Source: CAZMGV01 sp964565925
GTDB taxonomy: Bacteria > JAGRBM01 > JAHCIT01
Length of the DNA: 64,000 nt
Assembly (NCBI GenBank): GCA_964565925.1
Contig: CAZMGV010000003.1
Span: forward strand, 62,001-126,000
Direction: 5' to 3'
The position numbers and the translations under genes are program-made. The stretch's first letter is position 1; each line of letters starts with the position of its first letter. Shown one piece after another: positions 25,407 to 33,717 of the stretch. The notes below the pieces were generated by a model. It saw only the letters and a program-made list of their open reading frames with translations. It did no database searches and was not told the origin of the DNA.

Positions 25407-27659
25407 ATGGATTTTCGGCCCGGTATGTCCGTAAAATCGCCCGACGTGACCCCCGCACCCGAAAAACGCGAACCGGAAGCCCCGGCGGCCGTCGCCACAT
25501 TAACCCGCGACGAGCTGGCCGGCCTCGTCATCGTTCCGCTCGCCATCGTCTCGATCCTGGCGGTCGTCGTCATGCTGCCGGCGGTATTCGGCGGATTCCA
25601 TTTCGACGATGTCACGCTGATCGTCGACAACAAGCATCTGGTCACCGAAGACTACCTCTCCCAGTACTCCCAGCAGAACTGGTTCCGCTGGCGGCTCTAC
25701 CAGTCCTACAAGAACGACATCCGGCTGGCTGGCGGGCACGTCTCCGCCGAACTGATGCACTTCATGAACATCGCCAACCATATCCAGATGGCGGCGGTCT
25801 GGGCGGTGTTCATCTGGTGGATGCTGAAACGGCTCGGCCGCTCGAAGCGGGAGAAGATCTTCACCACGGTCTTCTCGACAGGTCTGTTCCTGCTGCACCC
25901 GATCGTGAGCGAGCCGGTCGCCTATGTCGCCGGACGGGCGGACATCCTGTCGGCGCTGTTCATGTTCACCGGCGCGCTGCTGTTCTGCTGGCTGTTTGTG
26001 CTGGAACTGAAAGGGACAAAGAACTGGTTACTCGGCGCGGCGGCATACGCACTGTCGCTGCTGATGCTGGTCTGGGCCGTCTTTACGAAGGAGTCGGCCA
26101 TCATCTTCCCGGTGCTCATGGTGGGGATCTGGCTGCTCGCGTTCCAGAAAGCCCCCGGGGCCTTCCAGAAACTCAAATGGGGCCTCGGGCTTCCGGTGGT
26201 CGTGGGACTGGGGCTCATCGTCGCCCGCGCCATTGTCTTCGGAACGCCCGGCAACCCGGACACCGACCGCGCCGTGGACGCGACACTCGCCACCAACGCC
26301 TATGCCGTCGTCCACTACCTGAGACTCTGGCTGCTGCCCGTCGGCCAGACCTTCGACCACGACTTCCCGGTGGTCGAAGGGTTCTTCACCGTCCGGTTCC
26401 TGGTGGCGCTCGTGACGATCGGCGGCGCCCTGTATGCGGCGTGGCGGCTGCGGGAGACGGAACCTCTGGTCACGTTCGGGATTTTCCTGTTCTTCCTGGG
26501 GCTCGCCCCCACGACGAGCCTCATCCCCATCAAGGATCTGCTGGTGGAGCGGCGCATGTACGTTCCGTCGCTGGGACTGGCGCTCGTCGCCGCCACGTGC
26601 CTTTACGGACTGATTTCGCGGGCACGCGAAGCCGGGCGCGACGTACGCGCGCGGCGGCTGCACCGGCTGGCGATCGCGCTCATCGTCGTCTGCTCGCTGC
26701 TTTCGCTGCGGCGGGGTTTCGTGTGGGGTTCCGAGATCTCTCTCTGGGAGAACGCCGCGTTCTGGGGACCCGACAAAGCGCGGCCCTGGCGCAATCTGGG
26801 CACCGCCCAGCTCCAGGCGGGCGACCCCAACGGCGCGCTGATCGCCTTCAACAACCTGTTCAAGAAAGACCCCCGCAACGTGGAGGGGTTCGTCAACACC
26901 GCCGAAGCGCTCCGCCAGGTCGGCGATTTCGACAACGCCTGGGACGTGCTCAGCAAGAACGTGCTCAGCCTCGACCCGAAGAACGTGCAGGCCCGGTACA
27001 ACATGGCGCAGATCGCCGAGCAGCGCGGACAGCCGGAGCGGGCGCAGCAGGCGCTCGAACAGGCGCTCCAGTACGATCCCAATTTCACGCCCGCCATCGT
27101 GCGCCTGGGGACCATGGCCTACGCCAACGGCGAACCGCTCGTGGCCCGGGACTATTTCAAGCGGGCACTCAAGCTCGCCCCTGACGACGTCACGGCGCAC
27201 CGCTACCTGACCCTGATCTACTCCCGGGACGATCCGGATTTCGTGCGGGCGAAGGAACACGCCGAAAAGCTGGCGAAGCTGCTCCCCGACGACCCGACCG
27301 CCCAGCGTGAGATCGCCCGCTTCGCCGTCAGCACGGGCGACACCTCGCGCGCGTTCGCGATCTACCGGCAGATTCTCGAGAAGACGCCCAGGGACGTGGA
27401 TTCGCTGCTGGCCCTGGCCAGCCTGTTCGCCAACGAAGGGAAATATCCGGCCGCCTGCGCGCATGCACAGCGGGCGGCGACTATCGATCAGGTGGCTGCC
27501 GAGGGGATGCTGACCTACTGCCTGGTGTCGACGGGAACCGGCGATGCGGACGGCACCGGGAGTACGGGCGACAAGGGCGGATCAAAAGGGCCAGGGAGTC
27601 CGGCAGGCGAAAAGGCCGGCAAGAACAGTCCGAAAAAACCGAAGAATCCGAAACGCTGA
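25407..27659 (+). CDS. Polytopic membrane protein with C-terminal TPRs (TMTC/O-mannosyltransferase-like)
   Basis: Protein of about 750 residues. The N-terminal half has roughly ten hydrophobic helices with FGGFHFDDVTLIVDNKHL in the first loop and HPIVSEPVAYVAGRADILSALFMFTGA, the hallmark pattern of DUF1736/TMTC-type proteins; the C-terminal half is a run of TPRs (PWRNLGTAQLQAGDPNGALIAF, VQARYNMAQIAEQRGQPERAQQALEQAL). The tail is Gly/Lys/Pro-rich. In eukaryotes such proteins are O-mannosyltransferases; bacterial function is inferred. The start is uncertain: ATG 25407, ATG 25425 or GTG 25395, none with a good SD. The only strong SD (AAGGAG, 25370-25375) serves an ATG at 25382 in another frame. 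Confidence 0.85.
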   Translation: MDFRPGMSVKSPDVTPAPEKREPEAPAAVATLTRDELAGLVIVPLAIVSILAVVVMLPAVFGGFHFDDVTLIVDNKHLVTEDYLSQYSQQNWFRWRLYQSYKNDIRLAGGHVSAELMHFMNIANHIQMAAVWAVFIWWMLKRLGRSKREKIFTTVFSTGLFLLHPIVSEPVAYVAGRADILSALFMFTGALLFCWLFVLELKGTKNWLLGAAAYALSLLMLVWAVFTKESAIIFPVLMVGIWLLAFQKAPGAFQKLKWGLGLPVVVGLGLIVARAIVFGTPGNPDTDRAVDATLATNAYAVVHYLRLWLLPVGQTFDHDFPVVEGFFTVRFLVALVTIGGALYAAWRLRETEPLVTFGIFLFFLGLAPTTSLIPIKDLLVERRMYVPSLGLALVAATCLYGLISRAREAGRDVRARRLHRLAIALIVVCSLLSLRRGFVWGSEISLWENAAFWGPDKARPWRNLGTAQLQAGDPNGALIAFNNLFKKDPRNVEGFVNTAEALRQVGDFDNAWDVLSKNVLSLDPKNVQARYNMAQIAEQRGQPERAQQALEQALQYDPNFTPAIVRLGTMAYANGEPLVARDYFKRALKLAPDDVTAHRYLTLIYSRDDPDFVRAKEHAEKLAKLLPDDPTAQREIARFAVSTGDTSRAFAIYRQILEKTPRDVDSLLALASLFANEGKYPAACAHAQRAATIDQVAAEGMLTYCLVSTGTGDADGTGSTGDKGGSKGPGSPAGEKAGKNSPKKPKNPKR

Positions 27660-27689
27660 ACGCGCCGGACGAATATCAGTGAACGGGTA

Positions 27690-27914
27690 TCACCGGCTCC
27701 AAGCCGAGGAGTTCTGCCCCGGACCGGGATCGCCGCTGTCGGATCCGGTCGGACCGGCGGGCGTTTTTTCGGGCGCCTGGTAGCGGGGGTCTTCGCCGTC
27801 GGTCAGTTCAGTCAGGAATCCCATGGCGCGTTCGATCGAGGCGCGGAAAGCCGAGCCTTCGGGGAGCTTCTCCCACAGCTTTTTCAGCGAAGAGCCTTCG
27901 TCTGAACCACTCAT
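27690..27914 (-). CDS. Small acidic hypothetical protein
   Basis: Protein of 74 residues: a helical N-terminal half (LKKLWEKLPEGSAFRASIERAMGFLTELT) and a Pro/Gly/Ser-rich tail. The start at ATG 27914 has GCAGG upstream. Composition and codon use resemble the neighbours. No homology recognised; coding status is likely but not certain. Confidence 0.45.
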   Translation of the reverse strand: MSGSDEGSSLKKLWEKLPEGSAFRASIERAMGFLTELTDGEDPRYQAPEKTPAGPTGSDSGDPGPGQNSSAWSR

Positions 27915-28267
27915 TGAGCCTGCTTCTCCGTACCGGCCGTTCTTCTGCGGGCTTCGCTGGTCCTTATTCACCGGTGGCGTACCCCCTGGAAAAGGCGGGG
28001 CCCCGCCGCGCGGGGCCCCTGTTATCCCCTCGCACACCTGCCGAACCGTCTACGTGCCTGAGCAATTCCACTGTGCCCCAGTCGCGGCGCGCCGTTCAAG
28101 GCGCAACGCGGCAATCAAACCCGAATTTTCATCACAAAAATGCACCTGTCCCATGAAGATATTTACGTCCTAATAGTCATCTAAAAATTGACGCTCTTTA
28201 ACGCACGGTGCCACAATTGGAGTGCGGGATTCACAGGCGAGCTTTCTCACGATTCACACGACGGGAG
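27915..28267. other. Gene-free divergent region with GC palindromes and a promoter
   Basis: About 350 bases between divergent genes. GGCGGGGCCCCGCC (27994-28007) is a perfect palindrome, and GGGGCCCC recurs at 28012-28019, so a very stable hairpin can form at about 27994-28019. The right half becomes A+T-rich (28120-28200) and leads into the promoter at 28188-28217. No RNA gene is recognised. Confidence 0.5.
28188..28217 (+). promoter_or_regulatory. Sigma70-like promoter for the lipase/lipoprotein pair
   Basis: TTGACG (28188-28193), 18-bp spacer, CACAAT (28212-28217), with an A-rich stretch directly upstream (CTAAAAA) that could act as an UP element. The expected transcript start is about 43 bases before the gene. 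Confidence 0.5.
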
Positions 28268-29242
28268 ATGCCATTGATCCAGTTTGAAGTTCAGGTCACG
28301 AACGAAGACGTCAATCCTCTCACCCATCAGCGTCCGATGCTGTCAAATCTCCGGATGCTGCTCAGCACGATCGGTGAAGGTTATTACATCTCCAAAAATG
28401 TGGTCGACCATGCCGTCGCCCTGTCGGAACGGTTCGTTTTCGGCGAGAAATACCTGAAAAACCGGCTGAAGGCGTACAAGGGCCAGAAACGGCTGGCCTT
28501 CCTGTATCACGGCTACTTCCAGACCCGCGCCGGGTTCGAACGGCTCGAGGATTTCCTGGAAAGCCCGCTGTTCGATGTCTTTGCCATTTCAGGCGGCTAC
28601 CAGCCTTATTCACAGGACATCCGCCGCTCGGCCGAACATGAAGCCCGTATCTTCGAATACGTGCTGAAAAACACCGATGCCGAAGAGGTGTACCTGATCG
28701 GCCACTCGCAGGGCGGCCTGATCGCCCGGTACCTGACCCAGAAGCTGGGGGTCACCCAAAAGATCACCAAAGTCATTACGCTTGCCACGCCGCATCAGGG
28801 TACCTACGCCGGCATCGCGGGCTATGCCCACAAGATCGGCGTCACGGCGCTCCAGATGGTCCCGGGGTTCCCGGCCATTGCCGGAGAAAGCGGCGTGCAG
28901 ATGATCCCGGGCTCGAAGTTCCTGCGCGAACTGAACGCGCTGCCGCTGCCGCCCGACATCACCTGGACCAGCCTGTACAGCTACGTGGACCCGCTCGTGT
29001 GGCCCGCCAGTTACGCCCGGATGCCCTATTCCGAGTCGCAGAACATTCTTTTAAAGAAAATCGGTCACCTGGCCGTGCTATACAATGTGCAGGTCTATGA
29101 ACTGGTGCTGCGTACGCTGCTGCTCACGAAGAAGGGCGAGCGGCTCGACTTCGGCAAACTCATCGACCGCGACGTACTCGTCATGAAACGCTTGGAACGG
29201 CAGGGACAGCAAATTGAAGAAATCGTGTCTTCCTCGGACTAG
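28268..29242 (+). CDS. Alpha/beta-hydrolase, lipase-like
   Basis: Protein of about 324 residues. The catalytic pattern is YLIGHSQGGLIARYL (nucleophile Ser in G-H-S-Q-G), preceded by LAFLYHGYFQTRAGFERLEDFL (oxyanion region) and followed by VITLATPHQGT, typical of triacylglycerol lipase/PGAP1-like esterases. Asp in SYVDPLVWP and His in KIGHLAVLY are plausible triad members. No signal peptide is visible, so it is probably cytoplasmic or membrane-associated. GGGAG abuts ATG 28268; a TTG at 28274 has better SD spacing. The 3' end overlaps the next gene. Confidence 0.85.
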   Translation: MPLIQFEVQVTNEDVNPLTHQRPMLSNLRMLLSTIGEGYYISKNVVDHAVALSERFVFGEKYLKNRLKAYKGQKRLAFLYHGYFQTRAGFERLEDFLESPLFDVFAISGGYQPYSQDIRRSAEHEARIFEYVLKNTDAEEVYLIGHSQGGLIARYLTQKLGVTQKITKVITLATPHQGTYAGIAGYAHKIGVTALQMVPGFPAIAGESGVQMIPGSKFLRELNALPLPPDITWTSLYSYVDPLVWPASYARMPYSESQNILLKKIGHLAVLYNVQVYELVLRTLLLTKKGERLDFGKLIDRDVLVMKRLERQGQQIEEIVSSSD

Positions 29243-30470
29243 GAACATCACCGGCTCACACACAAAGGCTCTGAAGACGGCAAAGGGGATGGCGCTCGCT
29301 GGCGCCCTCCTTATGGCTGCCGCCTGCTCCGGCCGCGGGCTCAACACACTGCGGCTGCCGGACCTGAAACCCGTCGACATCTCCGAACCGATCAACATCC
29401 GCGTGGCGTTCGCCGAACTGCCGGGGGCGCCGGTGCTCTCCGAGAAGGACGCCCGGCAGTATTTCCGGATTCTCAAGGAAACCACGAAGACGTACACCGA
29501 CGCGACCGTGAACTTTCCGGAGAAGCCCGACCGCGTGCCGATGGAGGCGTTTTTCCTCCGCTACATGTACGAGGACGAATACATCGAGCTGAAGAAGAAG
29601 CAGATGATCGATCCGCGCAAGCCCGGCGCCGAGGATGCGCTCGTGGCGGCCATCGATGCCAACATGGTGCCGGCGAACGTGGATTCGATGATGCAGCAGG
29701 TGAAAGACGGTGTCGAGGCGGACGTCATCGCCTCCAAGTGCATCTACCCCGACAAGTGCCTGCGCCGGATTGCGGACTTCCGCAAGGACAAGTTCGACTC
29801 GGAGGAGAAACTCCGCAAGGCGCTCGAAAAATACGTTCCGCCGGCGGACTACGCTGACCTCGAGAACGCGGTCCGCAACCATCCGCAGCTGTCGAAGAAC
29901 GCGGGCGACTGCACGAACCAGGAAACCTGCACCCGCCTGATCGCGACCTACCATATCAACTGGCTCAAGCGGTTCATGGACATCAAGAATAGCGACGGCA
30001 AGATGCTGTTCGCCAAGGCCTACCAGTACATGCAGTACCAGACATGGGACCGGCTGGCCATGCGCCAGAAGGACTACGATCTCGTGATCACGAACTTCCC
30101 CATCGCAAGCGCGGACATCGCCACTCCGTGGCAGGTGTCGCTGCGGGCGGGCCTGGACACCGGCATCACAAGCCAGTCGCCGGGACCGCTGGGGGGCATG
30201 ATCGTGATGAGCATGTATCCGTTCTTCGCCGACAACGAGCCCTTCAACGAGCTGCGCGGCGGTCCGCCGGAAATCACGGCACTGGACGATTTTGCCTGGT
30301 ACACGACCCACGAGATGGGCCACCTGCTCCGCCGGTGGGGCCACCCCGTGCCGGCGCAGGCGGGCTGCGTGATGACGCCTATTACGGACATCAACTACGC
30401 CAAGTGGGTGAACGATCTCAAGGCCAACGGTAAGTGCGACCCGGCGCCTCCTAAACTGAAGCGTTTCTAG
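29214..30470 (+). CDS. Lipoprotein with HEXXH zinc-protease-like motif
   Basis: Protein of about 418 residues. A basic N-region, a hydrophobic core and the lipobox LLMAAAC indicate an envelope lipoprotein. Near the C-terminus, TTHEMGHLLRRWGHP gives HEXXH with a further His seven residues on, which fits a zincin but not the metzincin spacing. An internal repeat is seen: SKCIYPDKCLRRIADF and GDCTNQETCTRLIATY, each C-x5-C. TTG 29214 has AGGGA at good spacing and overlaps the lipase gene by 29 bases; ATG 29289 would shorten the signal region. Likely co-expressed with the hydrolase. A protease role is inferred from the motif only. Confidence 0.7.
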   Translation: MKKSCLPRTRNITGSHTKALKTAKGMALAGALLMAAACSGRGLNTLRLPDLKPVDISEPINIRVAFAELPGAPVLSEKDARQYFRILKETTKTYTDATVNFPEKPDRVPMEAFFLRYMYEDEYIELKKKQMIDPRKPGAEDALVAAIDANMVPANVDSMMQQVKDGVEADVIASKCIYPDKCLRRIADFRKDKFDSEEKLRKALEKYVPPADYADLENAVRNHPQLSKNAGDCTNQETCTRLIATYHINWLKRFMDIKNSDGKMLFAKAYQYMQYQTWDRLAMRQKDYDLVITNFPIASADIATPWQVSLRAGLDTGITSQSPGPLGGMIVMSMYPFFADNEPFNELRGGPPEITALDDFAWYTTHEMGHLLRRWGHPVPAQAGCVMTPITDINYAKWVNDLKANGKCDPAPPKLKRF

Positions 30471-30516
30471 ACCGAGCCGCCTGCAAGACTGACGGGGGCC
30501 GCCAAAGACACTAGTC

Positions 30517-30804
30517 TCAGTGGCCGCCCTTATGGCCGCCGCCACCTTCATCCAGATCGAGCTCGAGGAAGCTCTTGGCGATGCCTTCCTCTTCGGAATT
30601 CTGCTCGGCGCGCTTGGCGGCCTTCTTGTTGGCGGACTTCTTGTCCTCGTCGATATCCACGCAGACCCAGGTGAACCGGTCGACCTTCCGGGCGATCAGC
30701 GGCGCGTGGCAATAGGAGCAGTACACCTCGTCGCCGGGCTGCTGGTTCACTTCCAGCGGGACGTCAGCGGTGCAGAACGGGCAGGCAGCCGAAAGATTCG
30801 CCAT
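30517..30804 (-). CDS. Small zinc-ribbon protein
   Basis: Protein of 95 residues. CPFC and CSYC, 21 residues apart, form a four-Cys zinc ribbon; the rest is a Lys/Glu-rich helix and an acidic Gly/His tail (DEGGGGHKGGH) that may bind metal. AAAGGAG precedes the ATG. It may be a nucleic-acid or protein-binding accessory. It resembles in style the FYDLN-type gene at 32923-33252. Confidence 0.8.
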   Translation of the reverse strand: MANLSAACPFCTADVPLEVNQQPGDEVYCSYCHAPLIARKVDRFTWVCVDIDEDKKSANKKAAKRAEQNSEEEGIAKSFLELDLDEGGGGHKGGH

Positions 30805-30867
30805 GGCGGTGCTCCTTTAGCAGCCTCCAGTTTATCCGGTTTTATCCGGAACCGCACCCCGAAAAGT

Positions 30868-31455
30868 TCACTTGGACGGGGGCCTGGGAGCGTCCTTGAG
30901 CGGAATGGTCAGCAGGACTTTAATATCCGGCGAGCCGGCCGGGGGCATATCCGTATCGAAGACATATCCGATCTGGCCCAGGCGCCCGCGGCTCTGTCGC
31001 ACGAACGAGATCATCTCCTCGACCGTTTCCACGATGGACGGACGGAGTACGGCGGCGCCCCGGAAAATCTCCTGTACCCAGTGCTGGACGTACTGCTTGG
31101 GCCGCATCTCCAGGAAGTCCTCGATCATCCTCTGCCGCTGGGCGAGCAGTTCCTTGTAGTCGGTCGGCAGGAGGCGGCTCGCGTTACCTTCGAATTCGTA
31201 CTCGACCGGCGATCCCAGATAGAGATGGTTGATGGTCTGCGAAGTCACCGTCATTTTTGCGGCCTGCAGACGGGAAGCGATTTCAGACGAGCAGATGAAC
31301 ACGATCTCTTTCGGCTGGACGGATGAAGGCGGCTCCGCCCGTGCGGCGCCAGCCGCCAGAAGCAGTGATGCAGCCGCCAGCAGCACCGCTCGCGGCAGGG
31401 GCCATGACAAGGGCCCGGAGAGGCGCCGCCGTTGATTCGCCGTCGAGGGGTTCAC
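30868..31455 (-). CDS. Secreted protein, periplasmic-binding-like, unknown
   Basis: Protein of about 195 residues with a basic N-region and signal peptide (AVLLAAASLLLAAGAARAEP). The mature part has IVFICSSEIAS, a helical middle (YKELLAQRQRMIEDFLEMRPKQYVQHW) and a final RLGQIGYVFDTDMPPAGSPDIKVLLTIPL. The ending resembles small phosphate-binding-protein-like domains, but ligand residues are not obvious. GTG 31455 overlaps the porin stop as GTGA, so the two are translationally coupled. Confidence 0.65.
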   Translation of the reverse strand: MNPSTANQRRRLSGPLSWPLPRAVLLAAASLLLAAGAARAEPPSSVQPKEIVFICSSEIASRLQAAKMTVTSQTINHLYLGSPVEYEFEGNASRLLPTDYKELLAQRQRMIEDFLEMRPKQYVQHWVQEIFRGAAVLRPSIVETVEEMISFVRQSRGRLGQIGYVFDTDMPPAGSPDIKVLLTIPLKDAPRPPSK

Positions 31456-32687
31456 AGTCCGAACGTCCACTGAAGTACACCCACATGCTCGGCCTTAGTG
31501 CCGGTCCGGTTATCCCAGCGGTACTCGCCGCGAATACTGCTGTAGAATTCGTCCAGGTCGAAACGGAGTCCTCCGCGCACAATGGTCCGGTCCTTCACGC
31601 CCATAGCGATCAGCACCGGGTCAGTTGAGCTGGCCCACAGCCGCTCGATCCGAGCGTAGGGTCTGAACAGGTCGCTGATCTGGTAGGCGGCCTGCGCGTA
31701 GGTGCCGTGGCTGACCGACCGCTTGCCGGAGGCCTTTTCGTCCGACCGGATGAATGCGAGATATTCGGCGATCAGCTTGAGATCGCCCTTTTCGTACATT
31801 GCGTCCGCGCCCGCCAGGTATTCCCGGGCGTCCACCGTCCGGAGCGGGTCGTCCGACATGATCCGCTGGTAGAAGAACGAGGTTCCCAGCCGCAGTCCCT
31901 GAACGGGCGCCGGAAGCACATAGAGGTTCGTCCCGGCAATCTTTCCACTGTTGTTGTCCGCCGCATTCAACGGCACAAAGGTGGCGGTTCCCGGCGTTGC
32001 GCCCATCGCCAGCCCCTCGCCGTTACCCACAGCCAGCTGGTAGCCGAAGACGGAATCCCCGGCGTTACCCTCGCCGCCAGCCAGAAGACCGATCGTGTGG
32101 GCGGGCGCCAGTCCGCCGTCGTCCTCGAAGTCCAGGAAAAACGGCGGCGACGTGCCGTCGTAGAGATGCTTTCCGTGATGGTAGGTCTGCAGCCAGTAAC
32201 CGACCGGCGTGTGGAAACGGCCGGCCATGACGTTCAGGCCCCTGGAAAACCGGTGGCCGATCAGCAGCCGCTCGGCATCAACGCCGGCTTCGTTATCCTC
32301 GCCGAACTCGACCTGCAACTCGGCGATGGCGGTCAGGAACTCTCCCCAGTGGGCGGTGGCGAACAGGTCTATACCGCCGAGAACGAATTGATTCGTGACC
32401 GTCGCCTGCGGCTGGATGACGTAGTCCACATTCCCGTAAAGATGCATCTCCCAGCGAAGTGCCGATGCGGTCAGGCCCTCGGGGATATTGACGGCGGCGC
32501 CGCCGGCTTCCCCGTGGGAACCGAGCTGGCAATTTTCGTGTGCCACCGGCCTTGAAGGCGGCGATTGCGCTTCAGGCGACGTTTGAGAGGCCAGCGGTGT
32601 CTGAACCGGAGCGGCCTCCTGCGAATACGCCGGCACCCAACCGAATAAAAGCACAGCCAGCACAACGCCGGTTTTGAAACTTTCCAT
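31452..32687 (-). CDS. Porin-like outer-membrane beta-barrel protein
   Basis: Protein of about 411 residues with a signal peptide (FKTGVVLAVLLFGWVPAYSQ), a Pro/Ser/Gln linker, then alternating amphipathic strands throughout (ALRWEMHLYGNVDYVIQ, FLTAIAELQVEFG, LNVMAGRFHTPVGYWLQTYHHGK, FGYQLAVGNG, RTIVRGGLRFDLDEFYSSIRGEYRW). It ends in a short hydrophobic strand (LQWTFGL) like other outer-membrane barrels. The motif GRFHTPVGYWLQTYHHG resembles carbohydrate or phosphate-selective porin-like proteins. Promoter and operator lie at 32751-32788. Start ATG 32687 with GGGGGAG upstream; GTG 32690 is an alternative. Confidence 0.82.
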   Translation of the reverse strand: MESFKTGVVLAVLLFGWVPAYSQEAAPVQTPLASQTSPEAQSPPSRPVAHENCQLGSHGEAGGAAVNIPEGLTASALRWEMHLYGNVDYVIQPQATVTNQFVLGGIDLFATAHWGEFLTAIAELQVEFGEDNEAGVDAERLLIGHRFSRGLNVMAGRFHTPVGYWLQTYHHGKHLYDGTSPPFFLDFEDDGGLAPAHTIGLLAGGEGNAGDSVFGYQLAVGNGEGLAMGATPGTATFVPLNAADNNSGKIAGTNLYVLPAPVQGLRLGTSFFYQRIMSDDPLRTVDAREYLAGADAMYEKGDLKLIAEYLAFIRSDEKASGKRSVSHGTYAQAAYQISDLFRPYARIERLWASSTDPVLIAMGVKDRTIVRGGLRFDLDEFYSSIRGEYRWDNRTGTKAEHVGVLQWTFGL

Positions 32688-32750
32688 CACTCCCCCGGGC
32701 CGTGAACTCCTTGGACGTCGCCAGTAACTGGAACCTTAAGTTCTAAAATT

Positions 32751-32788
32751 GATAACCCTGTTATCTATTTGGATACGAATTTTGTCAA
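32751..32788 (-). promoter_or_regulatory. Promoter with palindromic operator over the -10 of the porin gene
   Basis: On the minus strand: TTGACA (32788-32783), 17-bp spacer, GATAAC (32765-32760). The 15-bp sequence GATAACCCTGTTATC (32751-32765) is a perfect inverted repeat with 6-bp arms that covers the -10 box and the start region. This strongly suggests a repressor site controlling the porin operon. Confidence 0.65.
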
Positions 32789-32822
32789 CCATTATTATCC
32801 CATTTGGGATGCGGGGAAACCA

Positions 32823-32855
32823 GGCTGGGAGCCGTCATGCAGGGCCCTCCCAGCC
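32823..32855. repeat. 9-bp perfect inverted repeat
   Basis: GGCTGGGAG (32823-32831) and CTCCCAGCC (32847-32855) flank a 15-base loop, just downstream of the FYDLN terminator. It could be a second hairpin protecting that 3' end or a regulator site for the porin promoter 35 bases away. Confidence 0.45.
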
Positions 32856-32856
32856 G

Positions 32857-32893
32857 AAAAAGCGAGAAAGGCAGCCGGTGGGGGCTGCCTCTC
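32857..32893 (-). terminator. Rho-independent terminator of the FYDLN-type gene
   Basis: Read on the minus strand, GGCAGCC / GGCTGCC forms the core of a stem extended by GAGA/TCTC, followed by GCTTTTTC (complement of 32857-32863). It lies 30 bases after the stop at 32923. Confidence 0.75.
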
Positions 32894-32922
32894 GTATCAA
32901 CAGAGAAAGTAGAAGGAGCGGA

Positions 32923-33252
32923 TCAATCCTCGTCGTCGTCGTCCGCGGACTCCTCTTCCTCCTCCTCTTCTTCCTCTTCCTCACCGGCACCGATGTCGCC
33001 GACAATATCCTCGTCCTCGGCGACCTCTTCCGTATCCTCGGCGTCGTCGGTGGCGAGCACGCTCCGTTCGGCGGCTACGAGGCTCGTACGGGCGGACGCG
33101 AACGTCGCCGCACGGACCGGTGCCGGAGTCTCCGGGCGGTCAGCCTGGTCGGCTCCGCAGCTCGGGCAGACGGCCAGATCCTTGTGCAGGTCGTAGAACT
33201 TCGTCCCGCACTTAAAACACATGAACTTCTTACCGTGGTCGAGTAGCGGCAT
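32923..33252 (-). CDS. FYDLN-type acidic zinc-ribbon protein
   Basis: Protein of 109 residues. CFKCGTKFYDLHKDLAVCPSCG is the hallmark of the TIGR02300 FYDLN acid family: four zinc-ribbon Cys and the F-Y-D-L signature. The C-terminal half is highly acidic with a long Glu run (EEEEEEEEEE) and a DDDD stretch, as in the family. Family function is unknown. ATG 33252 is preceded by GAGGTGAAAGAGG. Typical of alpha- and deltaproteobacteria. Confidence 0.9.
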   Translation of the reverse strand: MPLLDHGKKFMCFKCGTKFYDLHKDLAVCPSCGADQADRPETPAPVRAATFASARTSLVAAERSVLATDDAEDTEEVAEDEDIVGDIGAGEEEEEEEEEEESADDDDED

Positions 33253-33581
33253 AGCCTCTTTCACCTCTAATGCGGGGCCGGCCAAAGTCGCCCAGAGTCT
33301 GGCGACGGCCGGGCCGCGGCCGGGATGGTCATCCCGGAGCCCCCCTGCATAGCCACTTCCGGGGGCTACGTCCATATGCCCCCTCCCGAATTAAAAGGCT
33401 CCCTGCCGGTCGCCGTACCGGAACTGCCGAAGGTCATAACACCCGGCCGTTTCCGGTATCATTCTGGCGTTTGATATCCCCTGACGGGCTGGCTACTAGC
33501 GGCCCGTCGGCCGTTTCCGGCACCCTCCGGAAGCGGGCACGAAACCGGTATCGGTAGCGTCCCGGGTCTGCCCCTGTCCAA

Positions 33582-33610
33582 TTGACTTTGGATGGGTGGA
33601 CCCTGACAAT
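33582..33610 (+). promoter_or_regulatory. Sigma70-like promoter of korAB
   Basis: TTGACT (33582-33587), 17-bp spacer, GACAAT (33605-33610). This is the best promoter in the region, placing the transcription start near 33617, far upstream of the start codon at 33833. Confidence 0.55.
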
Positions 33611-33684
33611 CGAAACCCGGGGAAACTGCCCTAAATGGCCGGGACGGGCCGTTTCAGACAGGTTCCCCATACAACTGAATACGC

Positions 33685-33717
33685 GGTTTCAGGCGCCTTC
33701 CCGGGCGCCTGGAAACC
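33685..33717 (+). promoter_or_regulatory. Stable hairpin in the korAB leader
   Basis: GGTTTCAGGCGCC (33685-33697) pairs with GGCGCCTGGAAACC (33704-33717) with a single bulged base and a 6-base loop. No U-run follows, so it is not a standard terminator. It could be part of a cis-regulatory leader or a processing or stability element. Confidence 0.5.

Noticed and set aside
25334..27184. 616-codon Arg/Gly/Pro-rich open frame overlapping the TMTC-like gene.
   Set aside because: It is a +1 shadow of a gene with clear membrane and TPR motifs; its composition is that of GC-skewed noise. Its well-placed SD is reported separately.
32749..33246. Plus-strand open frame rich in Leu/Phe opposite the FYDLN gene.
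   Set aside because: It is the antisense reading of the acidic Glu/Asp run of the FYDLN protein, giving artificial Leu and Ser runs.
33444..33522. Two copies of CGGCCGTTTCCGG(T/C)A, 64 bases apart, considered as a CRISPR-like or iteron repeat.
   Set aside because: Only two copies, short, with unrelated spacing sequence; not enough for an array or origin.
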